A stretch of DNA of 64,000 nucleotides from Leptospirales bacterium (GTDB lineage Bacteria; Spirochaetota; Leptospiria; Leptospirales; Leptonemataceae): positions 17,973 to 81,972 of the forward strand of contig JAEUSB010000007.1 in NCBI GenBank assembly GCA_016788865.1, read 5' to 3'. Position numbers and translations under genes: made by a program. A model generated the notes under the pieces. The model searched no databases. It had not been told where the DNA came from and saw only the letters and a list, made by a program, of their open reading frames with translations. Shown here one piece after another: positions 8,454 to 16,306 of this stretch (its first letter is position 1; every line of letters begins with the position of its first letter).

Positions 8454-9806
8454 CTAATCGCCGCCTATCGTTACCGAGGAAATAAGCAAGGTGGGAGCCG
8501 CGGTGCTTCCCATCTTGAAGCTCACATCGTTGCCTACGGCCGTCAGGTTGCCAAGCATCTCAAGGAAATTTCCGGCTATCGTGATCTCCTGAACCGGATA
8601 GGATAAGGCGCCATTTTCAATCCAGAAACCCGCAGCACCCTGGGAAAGATCTCCTGTAACGCCGTTAAATCCCATTCCCATGAGCTGGGTTACATAGAGC
8701 CCTGATTTCACCGATCCAATGATAGCATCCGGGGAATCCTTTCCAGGCAGCATGTATAAATTGGATGACGAGGCAACCGGCGACGATTGATATCCGCGCA
8801 CAGCATTTCCGGTTGGTTTCCGACCAAGCTTCCGCGCTGAATATGACTCGCAGGGCATTTCGAGCAAGACGCCATCTCGCACAAGGTCCATCCGGCGCGA
8901 AGGCAAGCCCTCGCCGTCAAACGGCCTTGATGCTGGACCATCCGGGAGCGTGGCATCATCCACAATATTCAGCAGAGCAGACCCAATTTGTTTACCCAGT
9001 TTTTCAAAGAGAAAAGAGGATTTGCGGTAGATGCTTCCTCCCGACGCCGCAGAAAAAATCATTCCTACAAAGCGGCGCGAAACAAGCGGATCAACAACGA
9101 GCTGCGCGGTCTGCGATTTCACTTTTCTGGCGCCCAGCCTTGCTACCGTCCGGCGCGCCGCTTCCTTGCCGATTGATTCAGGCGCATCCAGTTTGGAGAA
9201 GAATCGATCATACGAATACCAGTAGTCAGTTTGTTTTACCCCGCCCTCTTCTGCCAGCAGCGAAGCTGATATTCCCACAGACGTCCCTTCATATTGCCCA
9301 ACAAAGCCGTCAGAATTTGCAAGCGTAAAGCGACCGTGAGAATCAGACCAACCTGTGCCATCTGAGTTCACGATGCGTTTATCAAACGCAAGACCGGCTG
9401 CCTCGCAGGCTCGGGCCATCTCGATTTTCTTCTCCGGTAGAATTGACGCGATCGTGGTGTCCGTCAGATTGAGTTTGCCATCATATTTGCCGAGTAATTC
9501 GCGCGCGGCCAGACCGTTCGCCGGATCAGAGTCGGAAACACGAAGGATAGAGAGAGCATCACGCACAAGAGACTTGACCGACTTATCCCCGAAATCCGTT
9601 GTATGTGTAATCGCAACAGCCTGGTTCTTGAAAACACGAATCCCCAGGCCGCGCGAAATGGATTCTTCTAATTTCTCAATCTTACCAAGGCGCAACTGCA
9701 CGCTGAACTCGGAGGATTCAGCCGCAACCACATCGCATGCATCGGCTCCTTGCCGCATTACTTCTTTGACTACATCTTCTGCGAAAGCTTTTGAATCCAG
9801 GCTCAT
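8454..9806 (-). CDS. pmbA: TldE/PmbA, partner subunit of the TldD-TldE protease
   Basis: A 450-residue member of the TldD/PmbA family. With TldD it forms a heterodimeric metalloprotease that degrades unfolded peptides and, in some bacteria, processes peptide natural products. The family pattern is seen in VRDALSILRVSDSDP, GVTGDLSQGAAGFWIENG and the C-terminal EITIAGNFLEMLGNL. It lacks the HExxxH motif of its partner, as expected for TldE. The start overlaps the stop of tldD by four bases (ATGA), which indicates translational coupling and supports stoichiometric production. No ribosomal peptide precursor is evident nearby. Confidence 0.92.
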   Translation of the reverse strand: MSLDSKAFAEDVVKEVMRQGADACDVVAAESSEFSVQLRLGKIEKLEESISRGLGIRVFKNQAVAITHTTDFGDKSVKSLVRDALSILRVSDSDPANGLAARELLGKYDGKLNLTDTTIASILPEKKIEMARACEAAGLAFDKRIVNSDGTGWSDSHGRFTLANSDGFVGQYEGTSVGISASLLAEEGGVKQTDYWYSYDRFFSKLDAPESIGKEAARRTVARLGARKVKSQTAQLVVDPLVSRRFVGMIFSAASGGSIYRKSSFLFEKLGKQIGSALLNIVDDATLPDGPASRPFDGEGLPSRRMDLVRDGVLLEMPCESYSARKLGRKPTGNAVRGYQSSPVASSSNLYMLPGKDSPDAIIGSVKSGLYVTQLMGMGFNGVTGDLSQGAAGFWIENGALSYPVQEITIAGNFLEMLGNLTAVGNDVSFKMGSTAAPTLLISSVTIGGD

Positions 9807-11218
9807 ACTCGCGAGCCGCCAACCGTAATTTCGGAAACTTTACACGTCGGAATTCCCATTCCCACTGGAACGGACTGGCCATCCTTGCCGCAGGTCCAGC
9901 CGCCGTCAGTGAACTTGAGATCGTTGCCCACCATGGTAATCTTTGTCATAACATCCGGACCATTGCCGATTAACGTTACGCCTTTGAGTGGCGTAGTTAG
10001 CTTCCCATCCTCGATTAAGTAGCTTTCAAGCACCGTGAAGACAAAGTCTCCCTTGGTGATATCGACCTGACCGCCGCCAAAACGTCGCGCATAAACGCCG
10101 CGCTTCACAGATTTCAGGATTTCTTCCGGATCGTGTTCGCCGGCGCGCATATAGGTATTTGTCATCCGCGGCATAGGCAGATGGCGATAACTTTCCCGGC
10201 GACCGTTTCCGGTGGCCGCTGTCTTCATGATTTTGGCACTGATACGATCATTGATATATCCGCGAAGAATCCCTTTTTCGATCAGGACAGTTGAGGTGGG
10301 AGTGTTTCCTTCATCGTCCACGTTGATACTTCCGCGCATGTTCGGGAATAGCCCTTCGTCCACGATCGTACAATGCTCCGAGGCCACGACCTGTCCCACG
10401 CGACCGCTGTAATTAGAGAGGTCTTTGCGATTGAAGTCCGCCTCAAGTCCATGCCCAACAGCTTCATGCAACAATACACCACTATCAGAAGGCCCGAGGA
10501 CTACTTCCATTGGCCCTGCTGGTGCCTCTTTGGCGTCCAGCGACAGCACGGCAAGACGGGCAGCTTCTTTCGCAATGTCCGCTGCGCTCCGCTTTGTCTG
10601 AAAGTATTCAAGCCCAACGCGGCCACCGCCGGAATCACTCCCGGTTTGACGCACGCCATCTCTCTCTGCTATGCAGCCAACCCGCAAGACCATCATTGGT
10701 TGTACATCGGACCAGGCTACACCGTCCGAGCTCACATAACTGACCGTCTTGATTTCATCCGCCAGCGAACACGTGACTTTGATAATGGCAGGATTGTAGC
10801 TGCGAGCGGCCTCATTTGCCTGGTGTACGTATTTTAGTTTTGAATCCAGATCTGCCTCCGCGGAGGGCGTTTCTAGAGGATACAGATTTCTGGGTTGAAT
10901 AGAATGCACTTCCTGGATTTGAATACGAGCAGTAGTATCATCTGCGATTGCCGCTGCAGTGCGGGCGGCTTTCATGAGGCTTGGAAGGGAGAGGTCTTCT
11001 GAGAAAGCGTAACCGGATTGGTCGCCCCGCAAAACACGCACACCCGCTCCAACGGCGATGCCCCGGCCTGCCGCTTTAACAATATCGTCTTCAAAAGAAA
11101 TGGAGGATGAAATGCGTTGCTCGAAATAAATATCTGCGAAATCTCCGCCGCGCGAAAGTGCAACACCGAGCACCTGCGCTGCTTCATCAGCGGAGATACC
11201 GAACTGAACGTGATTCAT
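9803..11218 (-). CDS. tldD: TldD, catalytic subunit of the TldD-TldE protease
   Basis: A 471-residue protein with the TldD active-site motif HEAVGHGLEAD (HExxxH, near residue 250), whose two His residues bind zinc. RGSINVDDEGNTPTSTVLIE and the C-terminal GWTCGKDGQSVPVGMGIPTC (with the conserved late Cys) also fit. Length matches the family, about 480 residues. It is the first gene of a two-gene operon with pmbA. The upstream SnoaL-like gene ends 40 bases after this start on the opposite side and also reads leftward, so a longer transcript is possible. Confidence 0.95.
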   Translation of the reverse strand: MNHVQFGISADEAAQVLGVALSRGGDFADIYFEQRISSSISFEDDIVKAAGRGIAVGAGVRVLRGDQSGYAFSEDLSLPSLMKAARTAAAIADDTTARIQIQEVHSIQPRNLYPLETPSAEADLDSKLKYVHQANEAARSYNPAIIKVTCSLADEIKTVSYVSSDGVAWSDVQPMMVLRVGCIAERDGVRQTGSDSGGGRVGLEYFQTKRSAADIAKEAARLAVLSLDAKEAPAGPMEVVLGPSDSGVLLHEAVGHGLEADFNRKDLSNYSGRVGQVVASEHCTIVDEGLFPNMRGSINVDDEGNTPTSTVLIEKGILRGYINDRISAKIMKTAATGNGRRESYRHLPMPRMTNTYMRAGEHDPEEILKSVKRGVYARRFGGGQVDITKGDFVFTVLESYLIEDGKLTTPLKGVTLIGNGPDVMTKITMVGNDLKFTDGGWTCGKDGQSVPVGMGIPTCKVSEITVGGSRV

Positions 11219-11257
11219 GCAGTATAAGTTAGTGCGATTGTTGAGGATTGGCCCTAT

Positions 11258-11737
11258 TTATTTGGGGCCAAGCTTCTTGCGCTTGATAAACATCTCAAGA
11301 CCAGTTGCAGCTTCCGCGCGAATCTTGTTCTGGACTCCCGAGCTCCAACCCATCAGCTTACCGGACAACCCGAGCGCCATGCCTGCCCATCTCCACAAAC
11401 TGAACGTGTCGCGGTGCTTGATAATTTTGCCATCCTTGAATTCAAACCTGGCATCAATAATATTGTGAATCTTGTTCCCCGTCTTTGCGAAGCTGTAAAC
11501 TGGTTCCCAGTGCGCCTGCCCGCTGGTGTCATCCGCTTTGATATTTCCGTATGTCAGCGTGAGGTCCGTTGCGCGCTCAGCGAGCATTTGCCACATTGCC
11601 TTTGCCTTCCAACCCTGTAATTGAAAGACCGGATCTGCAAAATCAATGTCGTCGTGGTAACAATCGACCATTGTCTGCCAGTCCTTTCGCGTGAAAGCAG
11701 AATAGAACTTATCGATGAGAGCTTCGTTTGGATGCAT
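11258..11737 (-). CDS. SnoaL/NTF2-like protein
   Basis: A 159-residue protein of the NTF2-like superfamily. The start NEALIDKFYSAFTRKDWQTM, followed by CYHDDIDFADPVF, then IHNIIDARFEFKDGKIIKHRD gives the usual cone-shaped fold pattern with a ligand pocket. The C-terminal 40 residues (WRWAGMALGLSGKLMGWSSG onward) form an extra helical tail. Such proteins may be isomerases, hydrolases or binding proteins, so the substrate cannot be assigned. It reads in the same direction as tldD, 39 bases upstream of it. Confidence 0.82.
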   Translation of the reverse strand: MHPNEALIDKFYSAFTRKDWQTMVDCYHDDIDFADPVFQLQGWKAKAMWQMLAERATDLTLTYGNIKADDTSGQAHWEPVYSFAKTGNKIHNIIDARFEFKDGKIIKHRDTFSLWRWAGMALGLSGKLMGWSSGVQNKIRAEAATGLEMFIKRKKLGPK

Positions 11738-11783
11738 AGCGCCCAGTTGTGCAATCCTCCGGCTATCCGTTCAAGCTAAATAT

Positions 11784-12266
11784 TTATGGCGAGATGGGAA
11801 TGCGAGCAACAGCCGTTAGTTCATTCAAGAGCGATTCTAATTCGGAAAACGGCTTTGGCGCAGATTCATAAGCGGGATTGCTTCTATATAGAACGGACTT
11901 AGCCTGTCCGTCAATGTTCAACTCGATCCGGTAGGGATAGAATCTTTGTCCCTCCGGTGCTCCGTATGTGGCGTTCAACCCCAGGAATCCGTTCTTCTGG
12001 ATAGTATTTCTGAGCCTGGTGATTTGATCCCCCGTTAATCCACCCTGCATTGAGGTGGCTTTTGTACTCGAAGGAACCGGACTAACGGGGTTTGCAAACT
12101 CTTGCTCGAGCCTTGTAACGATCAGCATTGAATCCTCAACGACGATTCTTGTCGTGGATGAACTGTAACTTACGTGGATCCGATTCGCCCGGCGAGTTTG
12201 CGAGCTGCACGACACAACAAGCAGAGCAGATAGAAATATGAGGGTGAATGATCTTGCAACTTTCAT
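11784..12266 (-). CDS. Small putative lipoprotein
   Basis: A 160-residue exported protein with signal sequence ending in LLVVSCSS, a canonical lipobox, so acylation at Cys 20 is expected. The mature part has a Ser-rich linker followed by a compact domain containing GLTGDQITRLRNTIQKNGFL and QRFYPYRIELNIDGQAKSVL. The second half loosely resembles small domains that bind or gate envelope enzymes, but I recognise no family. It is preceded by AAGGAGAATC, a good ribosome binding site at about 12270-12279, and lies between the Rossmann protein gene and the SnoaL gene, all reading leftward. Confidence 0.75.
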   Translation of the reverse strand: MKVARSFTLIFLSALLVVSCSSQTRRANRIHVSYSSSTTRIVVEDSMLIVTRLEQEFANPVSPVPSSTKATSMQGGLTGDQITRLRNTIQKNGFLGLNATYGAPEGQRFYPYRIELNIDGQAKSVLYRSNPAYESAPKPFSELESLLNELTAVARIPISP

Positions 12267-12301
12267 CAGATTCTCCTTTTCGCTTGCGTAGGATTGGATC
12301 C

Positions 12302-13120
12302 TTACAATAGTTTAAAGTCCGATGGAAGGCCCGGCAGTTCCGTGTCTGTCCAGGTCCAATCTCCAATCACATTGACAATGGGTGCTTTCTCGCCTGCCAG
12401 AACCATGCCTATAGCTCGTTTCAGGTCTGTCTCATCTGTTTGCCGGTGCGGTTGTGGAAACCTGCTTCCGAACGTTAGCCGCTCCGATTCGCAGGCGTAG
12501 TCGAAAAAGAAGTCGCCGAACTTTTTCCCGGATGCCTTCCATGCTTCACCCAATTTCCTGATTGGCTCATGCTTTGTATCACGAACGGCTCGTTGCAGCA
12601 AAAGACCGATTCCACGCGTAGCCGTACTCCGAAACGTTCCGGCCCGGACCATCTTGTAACGATCCGGATTGGCGATTGCGATCTTCTCCTGTCTGATCTT
12701 AACGTACGCCATGGATCCATACGCCGCCAGCGTATGGGCAAGCCAATAGAACGCAGAAAAACCTATGGTCAATTCGGGTTGAAGCGCTTCATGGAGGGCA
12801 ACCATTGGATCGAAGGAAAACTGCAATGCCGCCCTGACATCATTTTCCGGGGTTTCCGCTATTGGGTAGCCGAGCGGACCAAACGCTGGCGTGAAGAAGA
12901 GTGCGCGCGGCGATCCGGTTGCACCAGAGGCAACCAGCTTCCAGGAGTCCGGCTTGTTGAGATCAATGCCGCGTATCGTTTCGCTGACACCTGGAACCTC
13001 TTTGTCACCGGATGACGTTGCAACAATCTTGATTCCGGGAGCAAACTCTTTAACCGCGGCAATTGCAGCCTGTCCTGCTACGCTCGATCCTCCGATTACT
13101 AAGTAGTACGTTTCGCTCAT
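12302..13120 (-). CDS. Rossmann-fold NAD(P)-binding protein, SDR-like
   Basis: A 272-residue protein that opens with YYLVIGGSSVAGQAAIAAVK, a dinucleotide-binding Rossmann motif. The middle (GSPRALFFTPAFGPLGYP) resembles the NAG-like strand-4 region of short-chain dehydrogenases. The usual catalytic YxxxK is not clear: the candidate helix reads YWLAHTLAAYGSMAYVKIRQ, with Tyr residues spaced differently from Lys. It may therefore be an atypical enoyl-reductase-like SDR or a non-catalytic relative. It diverges from the LpxC-like gene 92 bases away. Confidence 0.78.
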   Translation of the reverse strand: MSETYYLVIGGSSVAGQAAIAAVKEFAPGIKIVATSSGDKEVPGVSETIRGIDLNKPDSWKLVASGATGSPRALFFTPAFGPLGYPIAETPENDVRAALQFSFDPMVALHEALQPELTIGFSAFYWLAHTLAAYGSMAYVKIRQEKIAIANPDRYKMVRAGTFRSTATRGIGLLLQRAVRDTKHEPIRKLGEAWKASGKKFGDFFFDYACESERLTFGSRFPQPHRQTDETDLKRAIGMVLAGEKAPIVNVIGDWTWTDTELPGLPSDFKLL

Positions 13121-13212
13121 AAATCACACCACATTCCCCTGATTCGCGCCAAGCAAGGAAAATTCAGATAGCTATCTTGCGCACCGTGCTGGAAATCGGA
13201 ACTGTGGAAATC

Positions 13213-14184
13213 ATGTTTGATTCTGAACGAATTCGCGAATTGATCGCGCAGCGCCATCCCAGCATTCGTAAGATTCCCGCCACTTTGCAAAAGACTGTAC
13301 CCTTCAAACATGGACGTGCCTACGGGATTGATTCCACTGTTACAATCCAGGGAATTTCCTCTTTTGAGAACAAACCCGTAGAAATCAAACTTTCTCCCAC
13401 AGAATCCACGCCCGTTTTTGAATTTCGGCAAACAGGCGAACGTTTTGCGATTGATCCTGGCCTCTGCCAGAAGGGACAGCACAACATTCAACTCGGTTCC
13501 ATCAAGATCGTTGAGCACCCGCTTTCCTTCATGTCTGCATTTGGTGTTCGTTGTGACGTTAGTCTCGATCAGCCAAGTTTTCCAACGTTCGACTATTGTA
13601 ACTTGCCGTACCTTGAGGCGGTGCAAGGACACCTCGTGGATCTAGGTCCCGAGAGTTCTTTTTCAATTACCAAACCAGCCTGCCTCTTGTTTGGCAAAGG
13701 CTATTGCATCCTGGAACCTGACCAGGGCGCGGATGCCCTACTGATCGACCACCAGGTCAGCTATCCCGGAACATCGGTTGGGACAACGCGATTGGAACTC
13801 AAACTGACGCCAGAAACATACGCATTTCTTTGCGCGGCGCGCACACCGTCCTTTCGAACCAGAAGCGAGAATCTAAAAAACTATGAGTTGGTAAGATCGG
13901 GTCAGGTTAAGGAGTATCCGGTCACAACTGAAAACGTTCTCTTTGTAGACGAAGAAGAGTTCTATAACCCCCGGGCGGAGTTTGTGTCCAACCGGTTCAA
14001 CTATGAATTCATGATGCATGAGATAATTGATATTATAGCCTGGCTACGGTTCCTTGAGATTGCGCATAACGGACGATTCGTTGGAAAAATGACTACTTTT
14101 CTTTTTGACCATCATGCTCAGATCGACGCAGCAATCTGGGCATGCGCCGATCGTTCGCTGTGGACGAAATCGCAGCTCGTTTGA
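13213..14184 (+). CDS. Divergent LpxC-family deacetylase
   Basis: A 323-residue homologue of UDP-3-O-acyl-GlcNAc deacetylase, the committed zinc enzyme of lipid A synthesis. TLQKTVPFKHGRAYGID matches the LpxC N-terminus. VEH (residues 101-103) supplies the general base and first zinc His. ART (Thr 211) is the oxyanion Thr. HEIID (269-273) supplies the other His and Asp zinc ligands, and DHH (299-301) the late catalytic His. Odd points: the Lys after the zinc His is Glu, the usual Asp of the HKxLDxxGD motif is Trp, and the ExPxxDGS block is missing. ATG 13213 follows GTGGAAATC; a TTG at 13177 is possible. The last 92 bases overlap dinB on the other strand. A paralogue with altered substrate is likely. 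Confidence 0.8.
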   Translation: MFDSERIRELIAQRHPSIRKIPATLQKTVPFKHGRAYGIDSTVTIQGISSFENKPVEIKLSPTESTPVFEFRQTGERFAIDPGLCQKGQHNIQLGSIKIVEHPLSFMSAFGVRCDVSLDQPSFPTFDYCNLPYLEAVQGHLVDLGPESSFSITKPACLLFGKGYCILEPDQGADALLIDHQVSYPGTSVGTTRLELKLTPETYAFLCAARTPSFRTRSENLKNYELVRSGQVKEYPVTTENVLFVDEEEFYNPRAEFVSNRFNYEFMMHEIIDIIAWLRFLEIAHNGRFVGKMTTFLFDHHAQIDAAIWACADRSLWTKSQLV

Positions 14185-15400
14185 CTTTTCCTTTGAACTT
14201 TTCCCCCATCGCAAAAATAAGTTTGTCAACCGTCTCATTCCCTTCCGATTCTGAGGAGGGGGGTAGTTTGACAGGATTCCGCTTGGCTGGAAGTCTTTCC
14301 TCGGAAGGGGCAAATGCCGCCGAAGCACCAAACAAATCCAATTGTGGCTCATCTTCCTCGTCCGAAAACTCCGTAACACCCACACCTATCAACCGCACAG
14401 CCTTTCCTTTTCGATCAAAGCGCGCCAGCTGATCCCAGGAAAAATCGCGCAATGAATGCATGTCGAACACAGCTCTGGGAAGCGTATGACTACGAGTAAA
14501 GGTTTCAAATCCAGTGAGACGAATCTTAAACTGAAGTGTTCGACCCTTCAGATTCTCTTTCAGCATCTTCTGCGAAAGGCTTTCACATATTCCCGTCAGC
14601 ACCTCGCGCAAAAAATCCAGATCGTCCGTATCTGTTTCAAACGTCGTTTCTTCACTGATCGATTTCCGCTGCCAGCCCGGCGCTACGGGCCTTGGATCAA
14701 TTGCGTTTGCAAGTTCGTAGATATGCGTACCCCACCTACCGAGGAGGCGCTCGAGATCTTCTCTGGATGTTTTTGCCACATCGCTCACAAGATGATACCC
14801 CAGCTGCTTCAAGCGCGACGCTGTCTTTGGTCCCACTCCCCAGAGCTTCTCAACAGGAAGTGGAGCCAGAAAGTCCTTCTCTCCTCCCGGAGGTACCACT
14901 GTTAGCCCGTCTGGCTTGTTGAAATCGGAGGCAATCTTAGCGACACTCTTACACCCGGCTATTCCAGCACTGGCCGTCAGTCCCGTGCGTTCGTGAATCC
15001 TCGCCTTGATCTTCTTTCCACGCTGAATGGCAGGTCCAAACAACGACTCGGTACCCGTGCAATCGAGGAATGCCTCGTCTATGCTGACGCCTTCGACCAG
15101 AGGAGAGAATTCAGACAGGGTTTCCATAACAATGGCCGACAATTCCGCATAACGTTTATGGCGACCTGGAACAAAAATCCCATGGGGACAAAGACGGTAC
15201 GCCTGAGAGACAGGCATTGCTGATCGCACGCCAAACTTCCTGGCCTCGTAGCTGCAGGTGGAAACGACGCCCCGTCCCTGTCCGCCCTTTGGATCTGCGC
15301 CAACTATAACGGGTTTTCCGCGTAATTCAGGTGCATCGAGTTGTTCAATAGACGCGTAAAAGGCGTCCATATCAACGTGAACAATTGTGCGCGAACCCAC
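14093..15400 (-). CDS. dinB: DNA polymerase IV (Y-family translesion polymerase)
   Basis: A 435-residue Y-family polymerase that copies past damaged bases. VHVDMDAFYASIEQ (residues 7-20) and SIDEAFLDCTG (about 103-113) hold the three catalytic carboxylates. GVRSAMPVSQAYRLCP and GIAGCKSVAKIASDFNKPDG follow, then the little-finger domain. The C-terminal tail of roughly 90 residues includes QLDLFG, which resembles a beta-clamp binding motif (QxxLF). The last part beyond that is basic and variable. The start is GTG 15400. Two adjacent hairpin-forming repeats lie 22-67 bases upstream. The 3' end overlaps the LpxC-like gene. Confidence 0.94.
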   Translation of the reverse strand: MGSRTIVHVDMDAFYASIEQLDAPELRGKPVIVGADPKGGQGRGVVSTCSYEARKFGVRSAMPVSQAYRLCPHGIFVPGRHKRYAELSAIVMETLSEFSPLVEGVSIDEAFLDCTGTESLFGPAIQRGKKIKARIHERTGLTASAGIAGCKSVAKIASDFNKPDGLTVVPPGGEKDFLAPLPVEKLWGVGPKTASRLKQLGYHLVSDVAKTSREDLERLLGRWGTHIYELANAIDPRPVAPGWQRKSISEETTFETDTDDLDFLREVLTGICESLSQKMLKENLKGRTLQFKIRLTGFETFTRSHTLPRAVFDMHSLRDFSWDQLARFDRKGKAVRLIGVGVTEFSDEEDEPQLDLFGASAAFAPSEERLPAKRNPVKLPPSSESEGNETVDKLIFAMGEKFKGKVKRAAISSTANDRRMPRLLRRSEHDGQKEK

Positions 15401-15421
15401 GTCTCAGCTTCTCGCAAGGCG

Positions 15422-15467
15422 GAATTGATTCAAGCAATTCCTGGCAATCTCCCGGGGCGATTGCCAG
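15422..15467. repeat. Two adjacent perfect inverted repeats upstream of dinB
   Basis: GAATTG (15422-15427) pairs with CAATTC (15435-15440) across a 7-base loop. CTGGCAATC (15441-15449) pairs with GATTGCCAG (15459-15467) across a 9-base loop. The second element begins at the base after the first ends. They lie between the divergent dinB and the 15603 gene. They may be an operator, a leader structure or a terminator for neither gene; neither has a T-tract. Confidence 0.6.
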
Positions 15468-15602
15468 AGCTAAATCAGGCTCGATTTGCAGTGGAGAGGA
15501 AAAGAATCCCAGGAGAAGGCATGGTTCTTGCTATGATTATTTCCGGAAAATACTATTGATTTGAATTAGATTTCGTGCGATCTAAGGAACAAGGAGAGTG
15601 TT

Positions 15603-16247
15603 ATGGAAAGAGACTGGGCGCAAACATTTCGATTTCATGTACTTGCCTTCGAGCATTTTCTTGGAGCGAATAAGCAAATTCGTGTACCGGGAGAGAAGGC
15701 TGTCTACCTGGCAGGTATGGTGGCAAGGCAAACAGACGATCTATATTGTAAGCAAATTACAACTATGCTCGTGGACGATCCAGCGGAGATCGATCTGGCC
15801 GTTCGTATGCATGATCCGTACATTGGTCAGAATGCTCCGATTGTAACGCTCTCGCGGATCAACGCAGAGCATAGAACGATTCGCCTCGCTGTTTGCGAAC
15901 GTTCCGCGCTGCCTTTTGAAACCAGGTTCCCAATCCGACTGTTTGGTCTTGCATCCCAGTACTCATACCTTGCCGGGAATCGCACGCTGGGAGACATTTT
16001 TCATTTCTTGAGAAACCATTACAGCCTGGTCCTGGACCTGCTGCGCGGCTACCTGGACTACGTTCAGAAGAACGCAGAAGCCATGGAAGAGGCCAGCAAG
16101 TTCATGTGGGATAGATTCGGGTCAGAGAAAAATGAGCGGAACGTAAAGAAGGATTCCTGGGAGAAACAGGGCATCGATCTCAGACGCGTTCCGCAGATCT
16201 CTCCCTCAGAGCTGAACGGTATGATCAACTTTACTTCCAGGAACTGA
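15603..16247 (+). CDS. Hypothetical cytoplasmic protein
   Basis: A 214-residue protein I do not recognise, without signal peptide or membrane segment. It begins RDWAQTFRFHVLAFEHFLGA, has a mixed alpha/beta middle (VTLSRINAEHRTIRLAVCER), then a helical part (LGDIFHFLRNHYSLVLDLLR) and a charged coiled-coil-like tail. A clear ribosome binding site, AAGGAGAG, precedes the ATG. It stands alone between dinB (divergent) and purB (convergent). Confidence 0.7.
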   Translation: MERDWAQTFRFHVLAFEHFLGANKQIRVPGEKAVYLAGMVARQTDDLYCKQITTMLVDDPAEIDLAVRMHDPYIGQNAPIVTLSRINAEHRTIRLAVCERSALPFETRFPIRLFGLASQYSYLAGNRTLGDIFHFLRNHYSLVLDLLRGYLDYVQKNAEAMEEASKFMWDRFGSEKNERNVKKDSWEKQGIDLRRVPQISPSELNGMINFTSRN

Positions 16248-16306
16248 GGGGAGTTCACTCTGGACCTAGCAAGACGTCTGCGCGTGTTTCAGGAAAATTC
16301 TGCCGA

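Noticed and set aside
8454..11218. Microcin-type peptide cluster around tldD-pmbA
   Set aside because: No small Cys- or Gly-rich precursor gene or modification enzyme is adjacent; the pair is a common housekeeping unit.
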